From Candidatus Nitronauta litoralis (GTDB taxonomy: Bacteria; Nitrospinota; Nitrospinia; Nitrospinales; Nitrospinaceae), in NCBI GenBank assembly GCA_015698285.1, contig CP048685.1:682001-746000 (forward strand): 64,000 bases of DNA, in the 5' to 3' direction. The translations under genes and the position numbers were made by a program. The notes below the pieces were generated by a model, which was given only the letters and a program-made list of their open reading frames with translations, did no database searches and had not been told where the DNA came from. Shown here piece by piece: positions 43,313-52,655 of this stretch (the stretch's first letter is position 1; each line of letters opens with the position of its first letter).

Positions 43313-45187
43313 ATGAATCGAATCCGCCTTCCCCTTCTCTTCATAACTTTGCTTTTCCTTTCGTGTTTTCCCCTACCCGCCTTAGGTCAGGACAGTGCCG
43401 CCGGCCTGGATCGCATGATCAGTCAAATAGAATCCAAATTCCCTTCACTTGAAGGGTACGTGGTCGATGTGCAGGGAGCGCAACTGATTCTTGATTTGAA
43501 ACTGGGGCAGGACCTGAAACCCGGCGACCATTTAAAAGTCATGCGGCTGGGCGATGAAATTATTCATCCGGTCACAAAGAAAAAACTGGGGCGACGTGAG
43601 ACCGACCTTGGACGCGCCGAAGTCGTAGAAGTTCGCAAGGATTACTCTATAGCCCGAATGGATAATCCTGGTGTTCCCGTTAAAAAGGGAGACGCCGTAA
43701 GAAGTTTCTTCAGGAAAATTTCCATCCTCGTGTCTCCCATTCGAACCCCTAAAGGCAGCAAGGTGGATGCTGCAGAACTTGGGCTTGAAATCGAATCACG
43801 ATTGAACGAACATCCTCGCTTTCAGGTTCCAACATTTGACCTGCGAGTGTGGGCACGGGAAAACAAAGTGACGTTCAACCAGATACCGGGGCCGGAACAC
43901 CTGCTCGCTTTGCAGTCAGAAGTGGATGTCGATTACCTGTTGATGCCAAGCGTCACTGGGGCTGGCAAACAGGCTGTGATGGACTACCGGCTGGTGTCCG
44001 CTGTTGATGGGGATGTGGTTGCGCAATCACGCCTCATGACGGACGCGCCCATAAAATCAGCACGGACCGATCAGACCCGCCGCAAAGCACGCAGAAAGGC
44101 ACCACGCTCCGGAGGCGTGCAGGCTGATTTTGGAGGTGATGGGGATGGACCGCTTGAGTTTGCAACCAAACAGGAGTTTGAATTTGAAATCGTCGACATG
44201 GATACCGGGGATGTAAACGGTGATGGCAAAACAGATTATGTTTTCATCAGCCCGGACCGCGTACGATTTTATAAATTTGTCGACCAGAAGTTCAAACAGG
44301 TCTCAGTTTATCGGGCACCAGAAAAAGGCTCGCAATTTATTTCCGTAGATGTGGCTGACATCAATGGAAATGGTAGAGATGAGATTTTCGTTACCTGCAA
44401 TGTAGGTCAACGGCTGCAATCGTTTGTACTGGAATTGGTAAAAGGTAAGAAAAGGTTTACCCTTATAGAAGATGAAATGAACCTGTATTTTCGGGTTATA
44501 AAGCCCGAAAAAAGGAAACCGATGTTGCTCGTGCAGGAGCCCGGTCACGACCGTCCCTTCCGTCCGTCGATTTTTGAATACAGCTGGAAAGGAGACGAGT
44601 ATGAGGAAATCCGTGAACTGGAACTTCCGCATATCCCAGGTCGACCTTTGGTTACCATCTATGGGTTCACCTTGGCTAACATCACTCCTACCAAGGCCTT
44701 AGAAACCATTTTCCTTGACAGTAATTATCACCTGCGCGTATACTCTGCTAAAGGCCGTCTTCTTGTTAAATCGGATGAGTATTACGGTCATGACCCACGT
44801 GTCATTGATGTTGCTCTGAAAGAACAGATTCCGGGGATACACAACTCGGATGGTGACGTACAGGCTGTGCCTTACAGGGGGCGGCTTTCCGCGTCGCATA
44901 AGGGCAAGCAACGGTTCCTGTTAATCCCGCACAATCACAGGTTCGGGGGCAGTCTTGTCGACAGGATGACCGTGGTGAACAACAGCAGTCTGGTGGTCCT
45001 GGGGATTGACCGGGAGGGGGTCCACAAGGTTTTCGAAACTCGAAAACAAAGTGGCTATCTGGCCGCCCATGGGATCGCGCCTGCTTCTAACCCATCCAGA
45101 AAATGGGTTCACTCAGTCCATGTTGCCAGTCTGGGGGATCTTGGATTGGGGAAAAAAATCAGCACGATATTCACTTATAGTTGGTAA
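43313..45187 (+). CDS. Exported FG-GAP/VCBS-like repeat protein
   Basis: A 624-residue protein from the ATG at 43313, four bases after the moeA stop. The leader LPLLFITLLFLSCFPLPALGQ is a signal peptide; the Cys is not in a lipobox context. Next is a beta domain with GAQLILDLKLGQDLKPGDHLKVMR and KDYSIARMDNPGVPVKKGDAVRS, like the FlgT C-terminal or SH3-type domain, then a region that may bind peptides (ILVSPIRTPKGSKVDAAELGLEIESRL). From residue 295 it has FG-GAP calcium-type repeats (DMDTGDVNGDGKTDYVFIS, DVADINGNGRDEIFVT), a propeller. Its operon place with molybdenum genes is unexplained. Function unknown. Confidence 0.78.
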   Translation: MNRIRLPLLFITLLFLSCFPLPALGQDSAAGLDRMISQIESKFPSLEGYVVDVQGAQLILDLKLGQDLKPGDHLKVMRLGDEIIHPVTKKKLGRRETDLGRAEVVEVRKDYSIARMDNPGVPVKKGDAVRSFFRKISILVSPIRTPKGSKVDAAELGLEIESRLNEHPRFQVPTFDLRVWARENKVTFNQIPGPEHLLALQSEVDVDYLLMPSVTGAGKQAVMDYRLVSAVDGDVVAQSRLMTDAPIKSARTDQTRRKARRKAPRSGGVQADFGGDGDGPLEFATKQEFEFEIVDMDTGDVNGDGKTDYVFISPDRVRFYKFVDQKFKQVSVYRAPEKGSQFISVDVADINGNGRDEIFVTCNVGQRLQSFVLELVKGKKRFTLIEDEMNLYFRVIKPEKRKPMLLVQEPGHDRPFRPSIFEYSWKGDEYEEIRELELPHIPGRPLVTIYGFTLANITPTKALETIFLDSNYHLRVYSAKGRLLVKSDEYYGHDPRVIDVALKEQIPGIHNSDGDVQAVPYRGRLSASHKGKQRFLLIPHNHRFGGSLVDRMTVVNNSSLVVLGIDREGVHKVFETRKQSGYLAAHGIAPASNPSRKWVHSVHVASLGDLGLGKKISTIFTYSW

Positions 45188-45284
45188 TTAGTTTTAAATT
45201 AGGTTACTATTTGAAAGCTGTTTGCCATCCCAATATGCGTGGCCGTAAGTTCAGCTTTCTCAAAAGCTTAAGTAGCAAAAAGAA

Positions 45285-45319
45285 ATTCGATGATGAATTC
45301 GATCAATCTTTTTTCGAAT
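45285..45319 (+). promoter_or_regulatory. ATTCGA direct/inverted repeats before the porin gene
   Basis: ATTCGAT occurs at 45285-45291 and 45297-45303, a 12-base step, and TTCGAAT at 45313-45319. They lie about 80-115 bases before the porin start. Spaced copies suggest an operator; not confirmed. Confidence 0.3.
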
Positions 45320-45399
45320 TTTGAATAGTGGGAGTTTAACTTTTTTTAATTGTTGAGTTTGCATCTGCCTTTATTAGCTCAATTTGGAGGAGGTAAAGT

Positions 45400-47166
45400 A
45401 TGAAAAGAAATTTCTTGACCGCACTGTCTCTGTCCGTAGTTATGGTCGGTGGCATGGTCGCAAATGCGGCGGCGGCTGATATCACCTTTGGTGGTCAGTT
45501 GCGGCCTCGCTTTGAAGTTTTCGAGCAGAACGACTTCAATGACGTAACCAATCCGACTTACATGATCAGTACCCGGATCCGGTTGAACGTCAACGCAAAG
45601 ATTAATGACAAGACCAGCGCATTCATTCAGATGCAGGCGCGTGGTGTTTACGGTGCTGGTGGTAGTGGTATTACCGCTGGCGGTATCCCTGCTCCATTGC
45701 ACGGTGACCGTAATGCCGCAGTTCCAAGTGATGGTGTGACCGATGTAGGTCTGCATCAGGCTTATTTCATCCTGAATGATTTCTTCGGCGCTCCTGTTGA
45801 CCTGAAATTCGGTCGTCAGGAAATCGTACTCGACGGTCACCGCCTGTTCGGTAACACCGGTTGGACCCAGGGTGCACAGACCCACGATGCAATCCGCCTG
45901 GATCATCACCATGGTGAGCACACCATTTCCTACATGTTCATCAAGGGAACTGAAACCACTGCAGCGGTACCAACAACTGTTGGTGCTAACGTAGGTGCTC
46001 CGGCTCTCGGTGGTGCAGCTCCTGGTGCAGCTATTTTCGGACTTGGTACTTGTGGCGGCGCGGGCACAGACATTGATGACGATTGTGACCGGAACGACCA
46101 TGTTGTTCACGCTAACCTGAAAGGCATCCTCGGCGGCGCACTGTCTCTGTACTTTGTTGCTACCGACGATAACTCTTTCAACGCACCACTTCTTTTGACT
46201 GCTGGTGGTTTGACTCCTGGTTCAGCTCTGCCTGGTTCTGGCCTGAACATGGATAACGACATCTACACCATTGGTGCACGTCAGGCTGGTCAGCTCTTCG
46301 GTATCGACTATCGCCTCGAAGGTTACTACCAGTTTGGTGAAGCTGAAGGTGTAGCTGCTGCCGCTGGTGGCGCTCTCGGTGGAGCTTTGGGAACGGCAAC
46401 TGCTTTCTCAACTGCTTTGACCACCGCTGCTGGTACTGCTGCTAACCCGCTGAATGCACGTCTGACGACTGCTAGCGCTACTGGCCTGACTCAGCTGGCT
46501 AACTACGGTGCTGGCGGAACTTCTGGTGTTGATCGTGGCGCATACATGTTTGGTGCGCGTATCGGGAAGACCTTCAACAACGTAATGTGGAAGCCTTCAT
46601 TCACTCTCTGGTACGATCACCTTTCTGGTACCGATCTGGATGACGTAGCTGATAACGACTTTTCCACATTCGACACTCTGTATGACACCGGTCATAAGTT
46701 CTACGGTTTCATGGATCTGTATCTCAACCCGAACGGTGCGGATACCGCATATCTTGGTTTGCAGGATCTTGCTGCCAAGATGTCCATCAAGCCTATGGCT
46801 AACTTGACCTTGAAGGCTGACATCCACGCTATGTGGACAGAAACTGACATCGCTGATGACCTGAACGACCTCGGTATCGCAAATGGTACTGCGGCTGTTA
46901 CAGCTCTGGGCGCGGTTGGTGGTCTGGCTGCTGGTAACACCACTGTAGTTGGCGATCTCGACAGCCACCTGGGTGAAGAGCTCGATCTGACTGCAGTTTA
47001 CAAGTACAACCCAAACACCACGATTTCTGTTGGTTACTCGCACTTCTGGGCTGACGACACTTTCCATCTCGTCAATGCACGGAACACGTCTGCGGCAGTT
47101 CCTCCGAACTCCACCAACGACGACGATGCGAACTGGGCTTATGTACAGTTTGATGTCAAGTTCTAA
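45400..47166 (+). CDS. Outer-membrane porin of the alginate-export type
   Basis: A 588-residue outer-membrane beta-barrel protein with signal peptide (LSLSVVMVGGMVANAAAA). The mature start ITFGGQLRPRFEVFEQNDFN, the motif LKFGRQEIVLDGHRLFG and alternating strands match the alginate-export/AlgE-like porin family; the C terminus VQFDVKF ends in Phe, the usual signal for barrel assembly. Long Gly/Ala-rich stretches (for example AAAGGALGGALGTATAF) are probably loops. The ribosome site GGAGGAGGTAAAGT is near ideal, codon use is strongly biased, and a strong terminator follows, so it is a very abundant protein. The natural solute is not known; nitrite or nitrate passage is a guess. Confidence 0.9.
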   Translation: MKRNFLTALSLSVVMVGGMVANAAAADITFGGQLRPRFEVFEQNDFNDVTNPTYMISTRIRLNVNAKINDKTSAFIQMQARGVYGAGGSGITAGGIPAPLHGDRNAAVPSDGVTDVGLHQAYFILNDFFGAPVDLKFGRQEIVLDGHRLFGNTGWTQGAQTHDAIRLDHHHGEHTISYMFIKGTETTAAVPTTVGANVGAPALGGAAPGAAIFGLGTCGGAGTDIDDDCDRNDHVVHANLKGILGGALSLYFVATDDNSFNAPLLLTAGGLTPGSALPGSGLNMDNDIYTIGARQAGQLFGIDYRLEGYYQFGEAEGVAAAAGGALGGALGTATAFSTALTTAAGTAANPLNARLTTASATGLTQLANYGAGGTSGVDRGAYMFGARIGKTFNNVMWKPSFTLWYDHLSGTDLDDVADNDFSTFDTLYDTGHKFYGFMDLYLNPNGADTAYLGLQDLAAKMSIKPMANLTLKADIHAMWTETDIADDLNDLGIANGTAAVTALGAVGGLAAGNTTVVGDLDSHLGEELDLTAVYKYNPNTTISVGYSHFWADDTFHLVNARNTSAAVPPNSTNDDDANWAYVQFDVKF

Positions 47167-47181
47167 GTAAAGCGTACTTCC

Positions 47182-47216
47182 AACCCGGGCGGGATTTCCC
47201 GCCCGGGTTTTTTTTT
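47182..47216 (+). terminator. Terminator after the porin gene
   Basis: Perfect 12-base stem AACCCGGGCGGG / CCCGCCCGGGTT, four-base loop, then nine T. Confidence 0.95.
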
Positions 47217-47301
47217 GCCTTTTACTTCCCGCCTTTTCCTTGTGAGTGTTCCCTTTAATTTTTATAATGAATGTATCGTTCACTCACCTAAAGAGAATTT
47301 G

Positions 47302-48357
47302 ATGGCTTTCAAAAAATACTGCCTTTCAGTTTTATTCACTATCCTTCTGTCAACAAACCTTTCCCTTGCAGACGACGACTCTGCATCTACACTTTCCATA
47401 AATGGTAAATCCGTTCCCCAGGTGGTCGCTGTGGTCAACGGAGTGAACCTGCCTGTACAGTTTCTTGAAAACCAGGTAGCCGCCTACAGGATGCAACTCA
47501 AACAACAGGGTGTTCCCCCAACTCCTGCTGATGAAGAGGCTTTTGCCCGAGATGCTCTGAATAGGATGATCGACCAGGAAGTGCTGTACCAGAAACGAAA
47601 AGAACTCGGACTCAAAGCGGACCCCGAAAAAGTGAATAAGGAAATCGAGCGGATCGCCAGCCAATTCCCCTCAAAGGAACTGTTCCTGAATGCCCTGTCC
47701 GTACAAAGGCTCGATATGAATATGCTCAAAACCAGCCTGGTCAAAAAATTCATCGACGATGAGTTTCTCCGGAAAAAAATTGCACCGAATGTAAAACTTC
47801 CTAAAGATGCCGCGAGCCGTTATTACCAAGCCAACCTGAAACAGTTTGAAAAACCAGAACGGTTTACAATAAAACATATATTCGTTTCTGCATTGGCATC
47901 CCCCCCCCATGCAAGAAAGGATGTCAGCCCGGCTATTCGCAAAAAGGCCGAGAAGCTCCAAAAAATGATTCTCGATGATGCGAAAAATAAAATCGATGAG
48001 GCGTACAAAAAGCTTAAGTCCGGAAGTTCTTTTGAAAAGCTGGTAAAAGAGTACTCTGAAGACAGCAATTCAAAAGACAAGGATGGTCTTTTGGGTGATG
48101 TGGTCCCCCGTACCGTTTTTCCTGAAATGTCTGCCTGGTTACCGCGACTAAAGGCAGGAGAGTTCAGTGAACCCATCAAAACTCCTCTGGGTTACCACAT
48201 TATGAAAATGGAAGCCCGGTTGCCAAAGGAAATTGTCCCTTTGAAGGATGTCGAATCTGATATCCTCAACCATCTACTCAAGCAGGAGCTTGAAAAAGCC
48301 CGTGACGCAGAATTAAAAACAATGAAAGCGAAGGCAAAAATCCAGCAGTTTTTTTAG
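47302..48357 (+). CDS. SurA/PpiC-type periplasmic peptidyl-prolyl isomerase
   Basis: A 351-residue protein from the ATG at 47302; the longer reading from 47215 runs into the porin terminator and is rejected. The leader KYCLSVLFTILLSTNLSLA is a signal peptide. A SurA N-terminal-like helical domain (DREVLYQKRKELGLKADPEKVN region, residues 45-160) is followed by a parvulin domain: FTIKHIFVSA, FEKLVKEYSEDSNSKDKDGLLGDVV, PLGYHIMKMEARLP. This is a chaperone for outer-membrane proteins, fitting its place right after the porin. Basic C terminus. Weak ribosome site (AAAGAGAATTTG). Confidence 0.88.
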   Translation: MAFKKYCLSVLFTILLSTNLSLADDDSASTLSINGKSVPQVVAVVNGVNLPVQFLENQVAAYRMQLKQQGVPPTPADEEAFARDALNRMIDQEVLYQKRKELGLKADPEKVNKEIERIASQFPSKELFLNALSVQRLDMNMLKTSLVKKFIDDEFLRKKIAPNVKLPKDAASRYYQANLKQFEKPERFTIKHIFVSALASPPHARKDVSPAIRKKAEKLQKMILDDAKNKIDEAYKKLKSGSSFEKLVKEYSEDSNSKDKDGLLGDVVPRTVFPEMSAWLPRLKAGEFSEPIKTPLGYHIMKMEARLPKEIVPLKDVESDILNHLLKQELEKARDAELKTMKAKAKIQQFF

Positions 48358-48437
48358 GATTGGACTCCCCACTCCGGAAAAATATTTTTCATTACCGCCT
48401 TATTTAACCCGATGCCAGATTCCTGCTCCCAAACTTC

Positions 48438-49430
48438 ATGACCACACTCGTTACCGGTGCCACCGGTTTTCTGGGCTCCGCCATTGCCCGCGAATTGTTA
48501 CAAGATGGACGTAAGGTGCGCGTCCTGCTGCGCAAGGAAGCGGATCGGCGCAACCTCGAAGGACTCGATGTCGATCTCGCTTTTGGTGACCTGCGCGATA
48601 AGCCATCTCTCGAAGCCGCCATGGAGGGCTGCGAAAGCCTGTACCACGCAGCAGCTTATTACAGCCTGTGGAGTCGGGACAGCAAGACTATGTATGACAT
48701 TAATGTAGAAGGCACGCGAAATATTCTTCAAGCGGCCCAAAGGGCAGAAACCCCCAGAGTGGTGTACACCAGCACGGTGGGATGTATTGGTCTGGTTCCC
48801 GATGGTACCCCGGCCGACGAAAACACCCCGTTTGACGACGCTCTGCTGGTCAACGATTACAAACGATCAAAGTACCAGGCGGAGCAGGTAGCCCATCAGT
48901 TTGCTGCCGAGGGACTGCCGGTGGTCATCGTAAACCCGAGTGCTCCTGTCGGTCCTAACGATATCAAACCGACGCCGACCGGCCAGATCATTCTGGATTT
49001 TCTGTTGGGCAAGATGCCGGCATATATCGATACAGGGTTGAACCTGATCGACGTTCGGGATTGCGCGCGCGGCCACATACTGGCGGAAACCAAAGGAACG
49101 GCAGGGGAACGCTATATTCTGGGTAACCGCAACATGTCCCTCAAGGAAATCCTGGACACACTGGCAGGCCTCACAGGGCTCAAGGCGCCATCAGTGAAGA
49201 TGCCTTATGCCGTTGCCTATGCGGCAGGATGGGTTTGCGAGGCGATCTCCGACTGGGTGACGCATAAACCACCCGCCATCCCGCTGGGTGGCGTCAAAAT
49301 GGCCCGGCACCATATGTATTTCACCCCTGCAAAGGCAGTGCAGGAGCTCGGCCTACCTCAAAACGGGATCGAGCGTGCCCTGGAAGATGCGGTACGCTGG
49401 ACCCAGGATCACCTCATTAATCAGAATTGA
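48438..49430 (+). CDS. hpnA: Hopanoid-associated sugar epimerase (HpnA-like)
   Basis: The 330-residue extended short-chain dehydrogenase has TGATGFLGSAIA at its Rossmann start, STVG near residue 112, and the catalytic pair Tyr141 and Lys145 (YKRSK). VVIVNPSAPVGPNDIKPTPTGQIILDFLLGKMPAYIDTGLNLIDVRDCARGHILA is a near-signature of the HpnA group, whose genes sit in hopanoid clusters; the enzyme modifies a sugar nucleotide or an intermediate of hopanoid side-chain formation. The carotenoid gene begins 9 bases after the stop. No squalene cyclase gene is in the window, so the pathway must be completed elsewhere. Confidence 0.85.
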   Translation: MTTLVTGATGFLGSAIARELLQDGRKVRVLLRKEADRRNLEGLDVDLAFGDLRDKPSLEAAMEGCESLYHAAAYYSLWSRDSKTMYDINVEGTRNILQAAQRAETPRVVYTSTVGCIGLVPDGTPADENTPFDDALLVNDYKRSKYQAEQVAHQFAAEGLPVVIVNPSAPVGPNDIKPTPTGQIILDFLLGKMPAYIDTGLNLIDVRDCARGHILAETKGTAGERYILGNRNMSLKEILDTLAGLTGLKAPSVKMPYAVAYAAGWVCEAISDWVTHKPPAIPLGGVKMARHHMYFTPAKAVQELGLPQNGIERALEDAVRWTQDHLINQN

Positions 49431-49439
49431 TGTATTGAT

Positions 49440-50246
49440 ATGGAGTTTCTTTCCCTGCTGGGCGGTACCGTTTTACTCCGGCCCTACGTGTTTGTGTTCC
49501 TGGCCTGCTACCTGACCCTCGCCATCTGGCACATGGGAAGGCGACGAACCCTCATTTTCACTGTTCTCGCCTATTGCGTTGCTTTTCTCTCGGAATACTC
49601 CTCAACACGCAACGGTTTTCCCTACGGCTTCTACTCCTACATCGAAACCACACGCGACCAGGAACTGTGGGTCGCCAACGTTCCGTTCATGGACTCCCTT
49701 TCATACACTTTCCTGACCTACATCAGCTACACCATGAGCCTGTTCGTCTATTCACCTTTACGCGTGAACGGCTGGGACGCACGCTGGGGCGCAAATACAC
49801 ACGTTCGCCATACCCTCAAAACCGTCCTGACCGGTGCGGTATTTTTCATGCTGCTCGACGTGGTGATTGATCCGGTAGCTTTTCGGGGGGACCGCTGGTT
49901 CCTGGGGAAAATCTATACCTATCAGGAAGCTGGAGAATATTTCAATATTCCACTAACCAATTTTGGTGGTTGGCTGCTTGTCGGCACCGTGGTGCTGTTC
50001 CTGTTTACCAGAATAGACAAGGCCTTTGGCGGTTACAGTGCGGAACGGGATGGCGGCAGGCGCGAAGTTCCGGCGCAGGCGTTACTCGGCCCCGGTGTTT
50101 ATTTCGGAGTGCTGGCGTTCAATCTGGCGGTGACGTTTTATATCGGCGAGGTGGTGCTCGGTCTTTGCGGAATGGCCCTGACCGGTGCGCTGGCGGGTAT
50201 TGTTGTTTTCAAACTCAAACGCCCGGAGGCATTTACAACAAGCTAA
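49440..50246 (+). CDS. CruF-like carotenoid biosynthesis membrane protein
   Basis: A 268-residue protein with about seven membrane helices. [43 protein letters not shown] and [16 protein letters not shown] are typical of the COG2324/CruF family, which hydrates the C1,2 end of carotenoids such as lycopene or bisanhydrobacterioruberin. It follows the HpnA-like gene by 9 bases and its last four bases overlap the convergent YajQ gene. It suggests membrane lipids with terpenoid additions. No other carotenoid gene is seen in the window. Confidence 0.85.
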   Translation: MEFLSLLGGTVLLRPYVFVFLACYLTLAIWHMGRRRTLIFTVLAYCVAFLSEYSSTRNGFPYGFYSYIETTRDQELWVANVPFMDSLSYTFLTYISYTMSLFVYSPLRVNGWDARWGANTHVRHTLKTVLTGAVFFMLLDVVIDPVAFRGDRWFLGKIYTYQEAGEYFNIPLTNFGGWLLVGTVVLFLFTRIDKAFGGYSAERDGGRREVPAQALLGPGVYFGVLAFNLAVTFYIGEVVLGLCGMALTGALAGIVVFKLKRPEAFTTS

Positions 50247-50740
50247 CGATAGTTTCCAAAAGTGATGGCCACGCCAAAATCCTTGGCCTTGAGTTCTGCA
50301 ATGACCGCTTGCAAATCGTCGCGGTTCTTGCCTGTAACACGCACCTGGTCGTCCATCACCTGGCCCTGGACCTTGATCTTGAGCCCCTTGATGAACTTGA
50401 CGATCTCTTTGCCCTTCTCCTGCGGTATACCGTCCTGAATTTTCGCGATCTGCCGTACGGTACCGCCCGCGGCCGGTTCCACCTTGCCGTAGTCGAGGGC
50501 TTTCAAAGATACGCCGCGTTTGATCAGCTTTCCATTCAGGATATCGACCACGGATTTCAGTTTATGGTCGTCGTCGGAAATCAAAGTCAGTTGATGATTT
50601 TTCTCTTCAAGCTGGAACTCACTCTTGCTCCCCTTGAAATCGAAGCGCTGCCTGATTTCCATTTCAGCCTGGTTGATGGCATTCTGGATTTCACTGAAAT
50701 CCACCGGGGAAACCACATCAAATGAACAACTCTTTGCCAT
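50243..50740 (-). CDS. yajQ: YajQ-family nucleotide-binding protein
   Basis: A 165-residue protein that matches YajQ throughout: [83 protein letters not shown] and [23 protein letters not shown]. Members bind cyclic di-GMP in Xanthomonas and act as regulators; older work reported RNA binding. Two ferredoxin-like domains are expected. The window also has a GGDEF protein, so cyclic di-GMP signalling is plausible here. Its stop overlaps the CruF stop by four bases (convergent). Confidence 0.95.
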   Translation of the reverse strand: MAKSCSFDVVSPVDFSEIQNAINQAEMEIRQRFDFKGSKSEFQLEEKNHQLTLISDDDHKLKSVVDILNGKLIKRGVSLKALDYGKVEPAAGGTVRQIAKIQDGIPQEKGKEIVKFIKGLKIKVQGQVMDDQVRVTGKNRDDLQAVIAELKAKDFGVAITFGNYR

Positions 50741-50787
50741 AAATTTTTTCCAACACGTTAAGGGTTTTCAAATTCGGGAAGGGACCT

Positions 50788-51021
50788 CTATCGCATGCGG
50801 GTTGCCATGAGCATGCCAAAGAAAAACACACCGCCGATGACTAAAATGATCGCATTGTCGATCAGCACCGAAGTCCAATCTGTGTTTTCCTGGAAGTTCA
50901 ACCACGGCACCATGATGAACAGGACCGCGATGAAAATAAAAACGAAAAATCCGACAAACAGAGAGATCAGAAGCTTGTGGCTGATCGGCGATTTTTCGTC
51001 GTCATCGTCCCATTTTTCCAT
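50788..51021 (-). CDS. Small two-helix membrane protein, copy A
   Basis: A 77-residue protein: charged N terminus (MEKWDDDDEKSP), helix 1 LLISLFVGFFVFIFIAVLFIMVPWL, a short polar loop, helix 2 IDNAIILVIGGVFFFGMLMATRM. It has the same plan as the next gene upstream (acidic head, two helices, polar loop with W), so the two are tandem paralogues. No function can be told. Start ATG follows GGCAAGTTGCTTT. Confidence 0.6.
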   Translation of the reverse strand: MEKWDDDDEKSPISHKLLISLFVGFFVFIFIAVLFIMVPWLNFQENTDWTSVLIDNAIILVIGGVFFFGMLMATRMR

Positions 51022-51045
51022 AAAGCAACTTGCCTGAAAAAGGCC

Positions 51046-51282
51046 TCAATGCATTTTCGTGTTCTGGTAAAACCCGAACACGAACATGAAAAGTGTCAGG
51101 ATAATCACGATATCTTCGACAATACCTTCTTTCCAGGACCCTTCTCCACCCAAAAAAAATGAAGGCACTGCCACGAACATGACGGCAACAAATCCAACCG
51201 CCAGCATGCCAATGATGGCGATCATCAACACCTTGGTATTTATCGGTTCTTCTTTTTTTTCCTTGCCGTCGTCTTCACTCAT
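51046..51282 (-). CDS. Small two-helix membrane protein, copy B
   Basis: A 78-residue protein: MSEDDGKEKKEEP head, helix 1 VLMIAIIGMLAVGFVAVMFVAVPSFFLG, loop with GSWKEGI, helix 2 IVIILTLFMFVFGFYQNTKM. Same plan as copy A directly downstream (24 bases). Could form homo- or heterodimers in the inner membrane. Family not recognised. Confidence 0.6.
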   Translation of the reverse strand: MSEDDGKEKKEEPINTKVLMIAIIGMLAVGFVAVMFVAVPSFFLGGEGSWKEGIVEDIVIILTLFMFVFGFYQNTKMH

Positions 51283-51349
51283 GAGTTAAAACCACCAGGG
51301 TAAGCTTGAAGCCGGTTTCTATTAACCACTCCAACACATCAATTAAAAA

Positions 51350-52396
51350 ATGCCGGAATCGAAAAACCATTATAGCGTAGGTCAACCAAAAGCGGACAAG
51401 CTGATTGAGGAGTTGGTCGAATTTTGCGAACCGCGTGACGAAATCCGCGACCTGCTCAGGGAAATTCTCACCACTTCAGTCAAATTAGGGCTGGAAACCG
51501 AAAATGTGGGTGAAATGAAACTGATCAACTCTTCCCTTAAGGAGATGCGTTATGCCCTCAAGGTTTTCTGCGGATATGAGGATACCCGCCGTGCAGTGAT
51601 CTTCGGTTCAGCCCGAACCCCGGAGACGGACCCTAGCTACCAGATGGCTATGGAAACAGCGAAACTCCTCACCAAAGCCGGATGGATGACCATAACAGGT
51701 GCCGGTGGCGGCATCATGGAAGCGGGAAACCGGGGCGCGGGCCCGGATAAAAGTTTCGGGATCAACATCAGCCTCCCCTTTGAGCAACAGGCCAATCCGT
51801 ATATTCAGGGCAATCCCCGCCTGATGCATTTCCGCTATTTCTTCACTCGAAAGCTTTCTTTTATGAAGGAGAGCGATGCCACTATCCTGTTTCCCGGAGG
51901 ATTCGGCACCCTGGATGAAGGTTACGAAACTCTAACACTGGTGCAAACCGGAAAAGCTGAACCACGCCCCATTCTGCTGATGGAACCGGAAGGCGGCACC
52001 TATTGGAAATCCTGGATGCAATTTGCCGAGCAGGAACTCCTGAAGAAAAAAATGATCTCGGAAGACGACCTGACCCTGTTTGAAATCGTGCACGACAACC
52101 ATCAGGCAGTTGAATATTTGCAGGATTATTATCGGGCATTTCACTCTATGCGCTATCTGGGAGAGTCCGTGATCATCCGCTTAAACCAGACCCCACCACC
52201 CGACAAGGTTCGTGAATGGAGCCAGGAGTTCAAGGACATCATCACTCAGGGTGAAATGAAAACCGGGCCCAGCCTGCGGGCAGAAAACGGAGAATTCCCT
52301 GGTCTTCCACGCTTGTTTTTCAAATTTAACAACAAAAGCTTCGCCAGATTGCACAGGTTGATCCTTCGCATCAATAAAGACCTCAAAACACTCTGA
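51350..52396 (+). CDS. LOG-family (TIGR00730) Rossmann-fold protein with extensions
   Basis: The 348-residue protein has the LOG core in the middle: AVIFGSARTPETDP, TKAGWMTITGAGGGIMEAGNRGA and the active-site motif PGGFGTLDEGYETL. Proteins with PGGxGTxxE hydrolyse nucleoside monophosphates (cytokinin riboside phosphate or AMP/IMP type). About 80 residues precede the core and about 90 follow it, so it is longer than the usual 180-220. The core's residues are intact. Enzyme class plausible; natural substrate unknown. It is divergent from the small membrane protein genes. Confidence 0.86.
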   Translation: MPESKNHYSVGQPKADKLIEELVEFCEPRDEIRDLLREILTTSVKLGLETENVGEMKLINSSLKEMRYALKVFCGYEDTRRAVIFGSARTPETDPSYQMAMETAKLLTKAGWMTITGAGGGIMEAGNRGAGPDKSFGINISLPFEQQANPYIQGNPRLMHFRYFFTRKLSFMKESDATILFPGGFGTLDEGYETLTLVQTGKAEPRPILLMEPEGGTYWKSWMQFAEQELLKKKMISEDDLTLFEIVHDNHQAVEYLQDYYRAFHSMRYLGESVIIRLNQTPPPDKVREWSQEFKDIITQGEMKTGPSLRAENGEFPGLPRLFFKFNNKSFARLHRLILRINKDLKTL

Positions 52397-52655
52397 TCCT
52401 GATTTACCGGTTAAGTTAGCCAACACTTGGGTTATATTTTATTCACACAAAATATAAATGTATCTAAAAGTACCCAACTTTATCTATTTTTAAAGATAAA
52501 ATGCACTTTTCTGGTTGACCAAACAATTCCTACTCAACAAATAACTCTTTTAAATCATATAGTTATGATAAAAGCACCTTATTCGAACGGATTTGGCAGA
52601 GTTATTGCTCTAATTAAAGTGTAAACAATAAAAATTGTATGACCGGAGAATCGCC

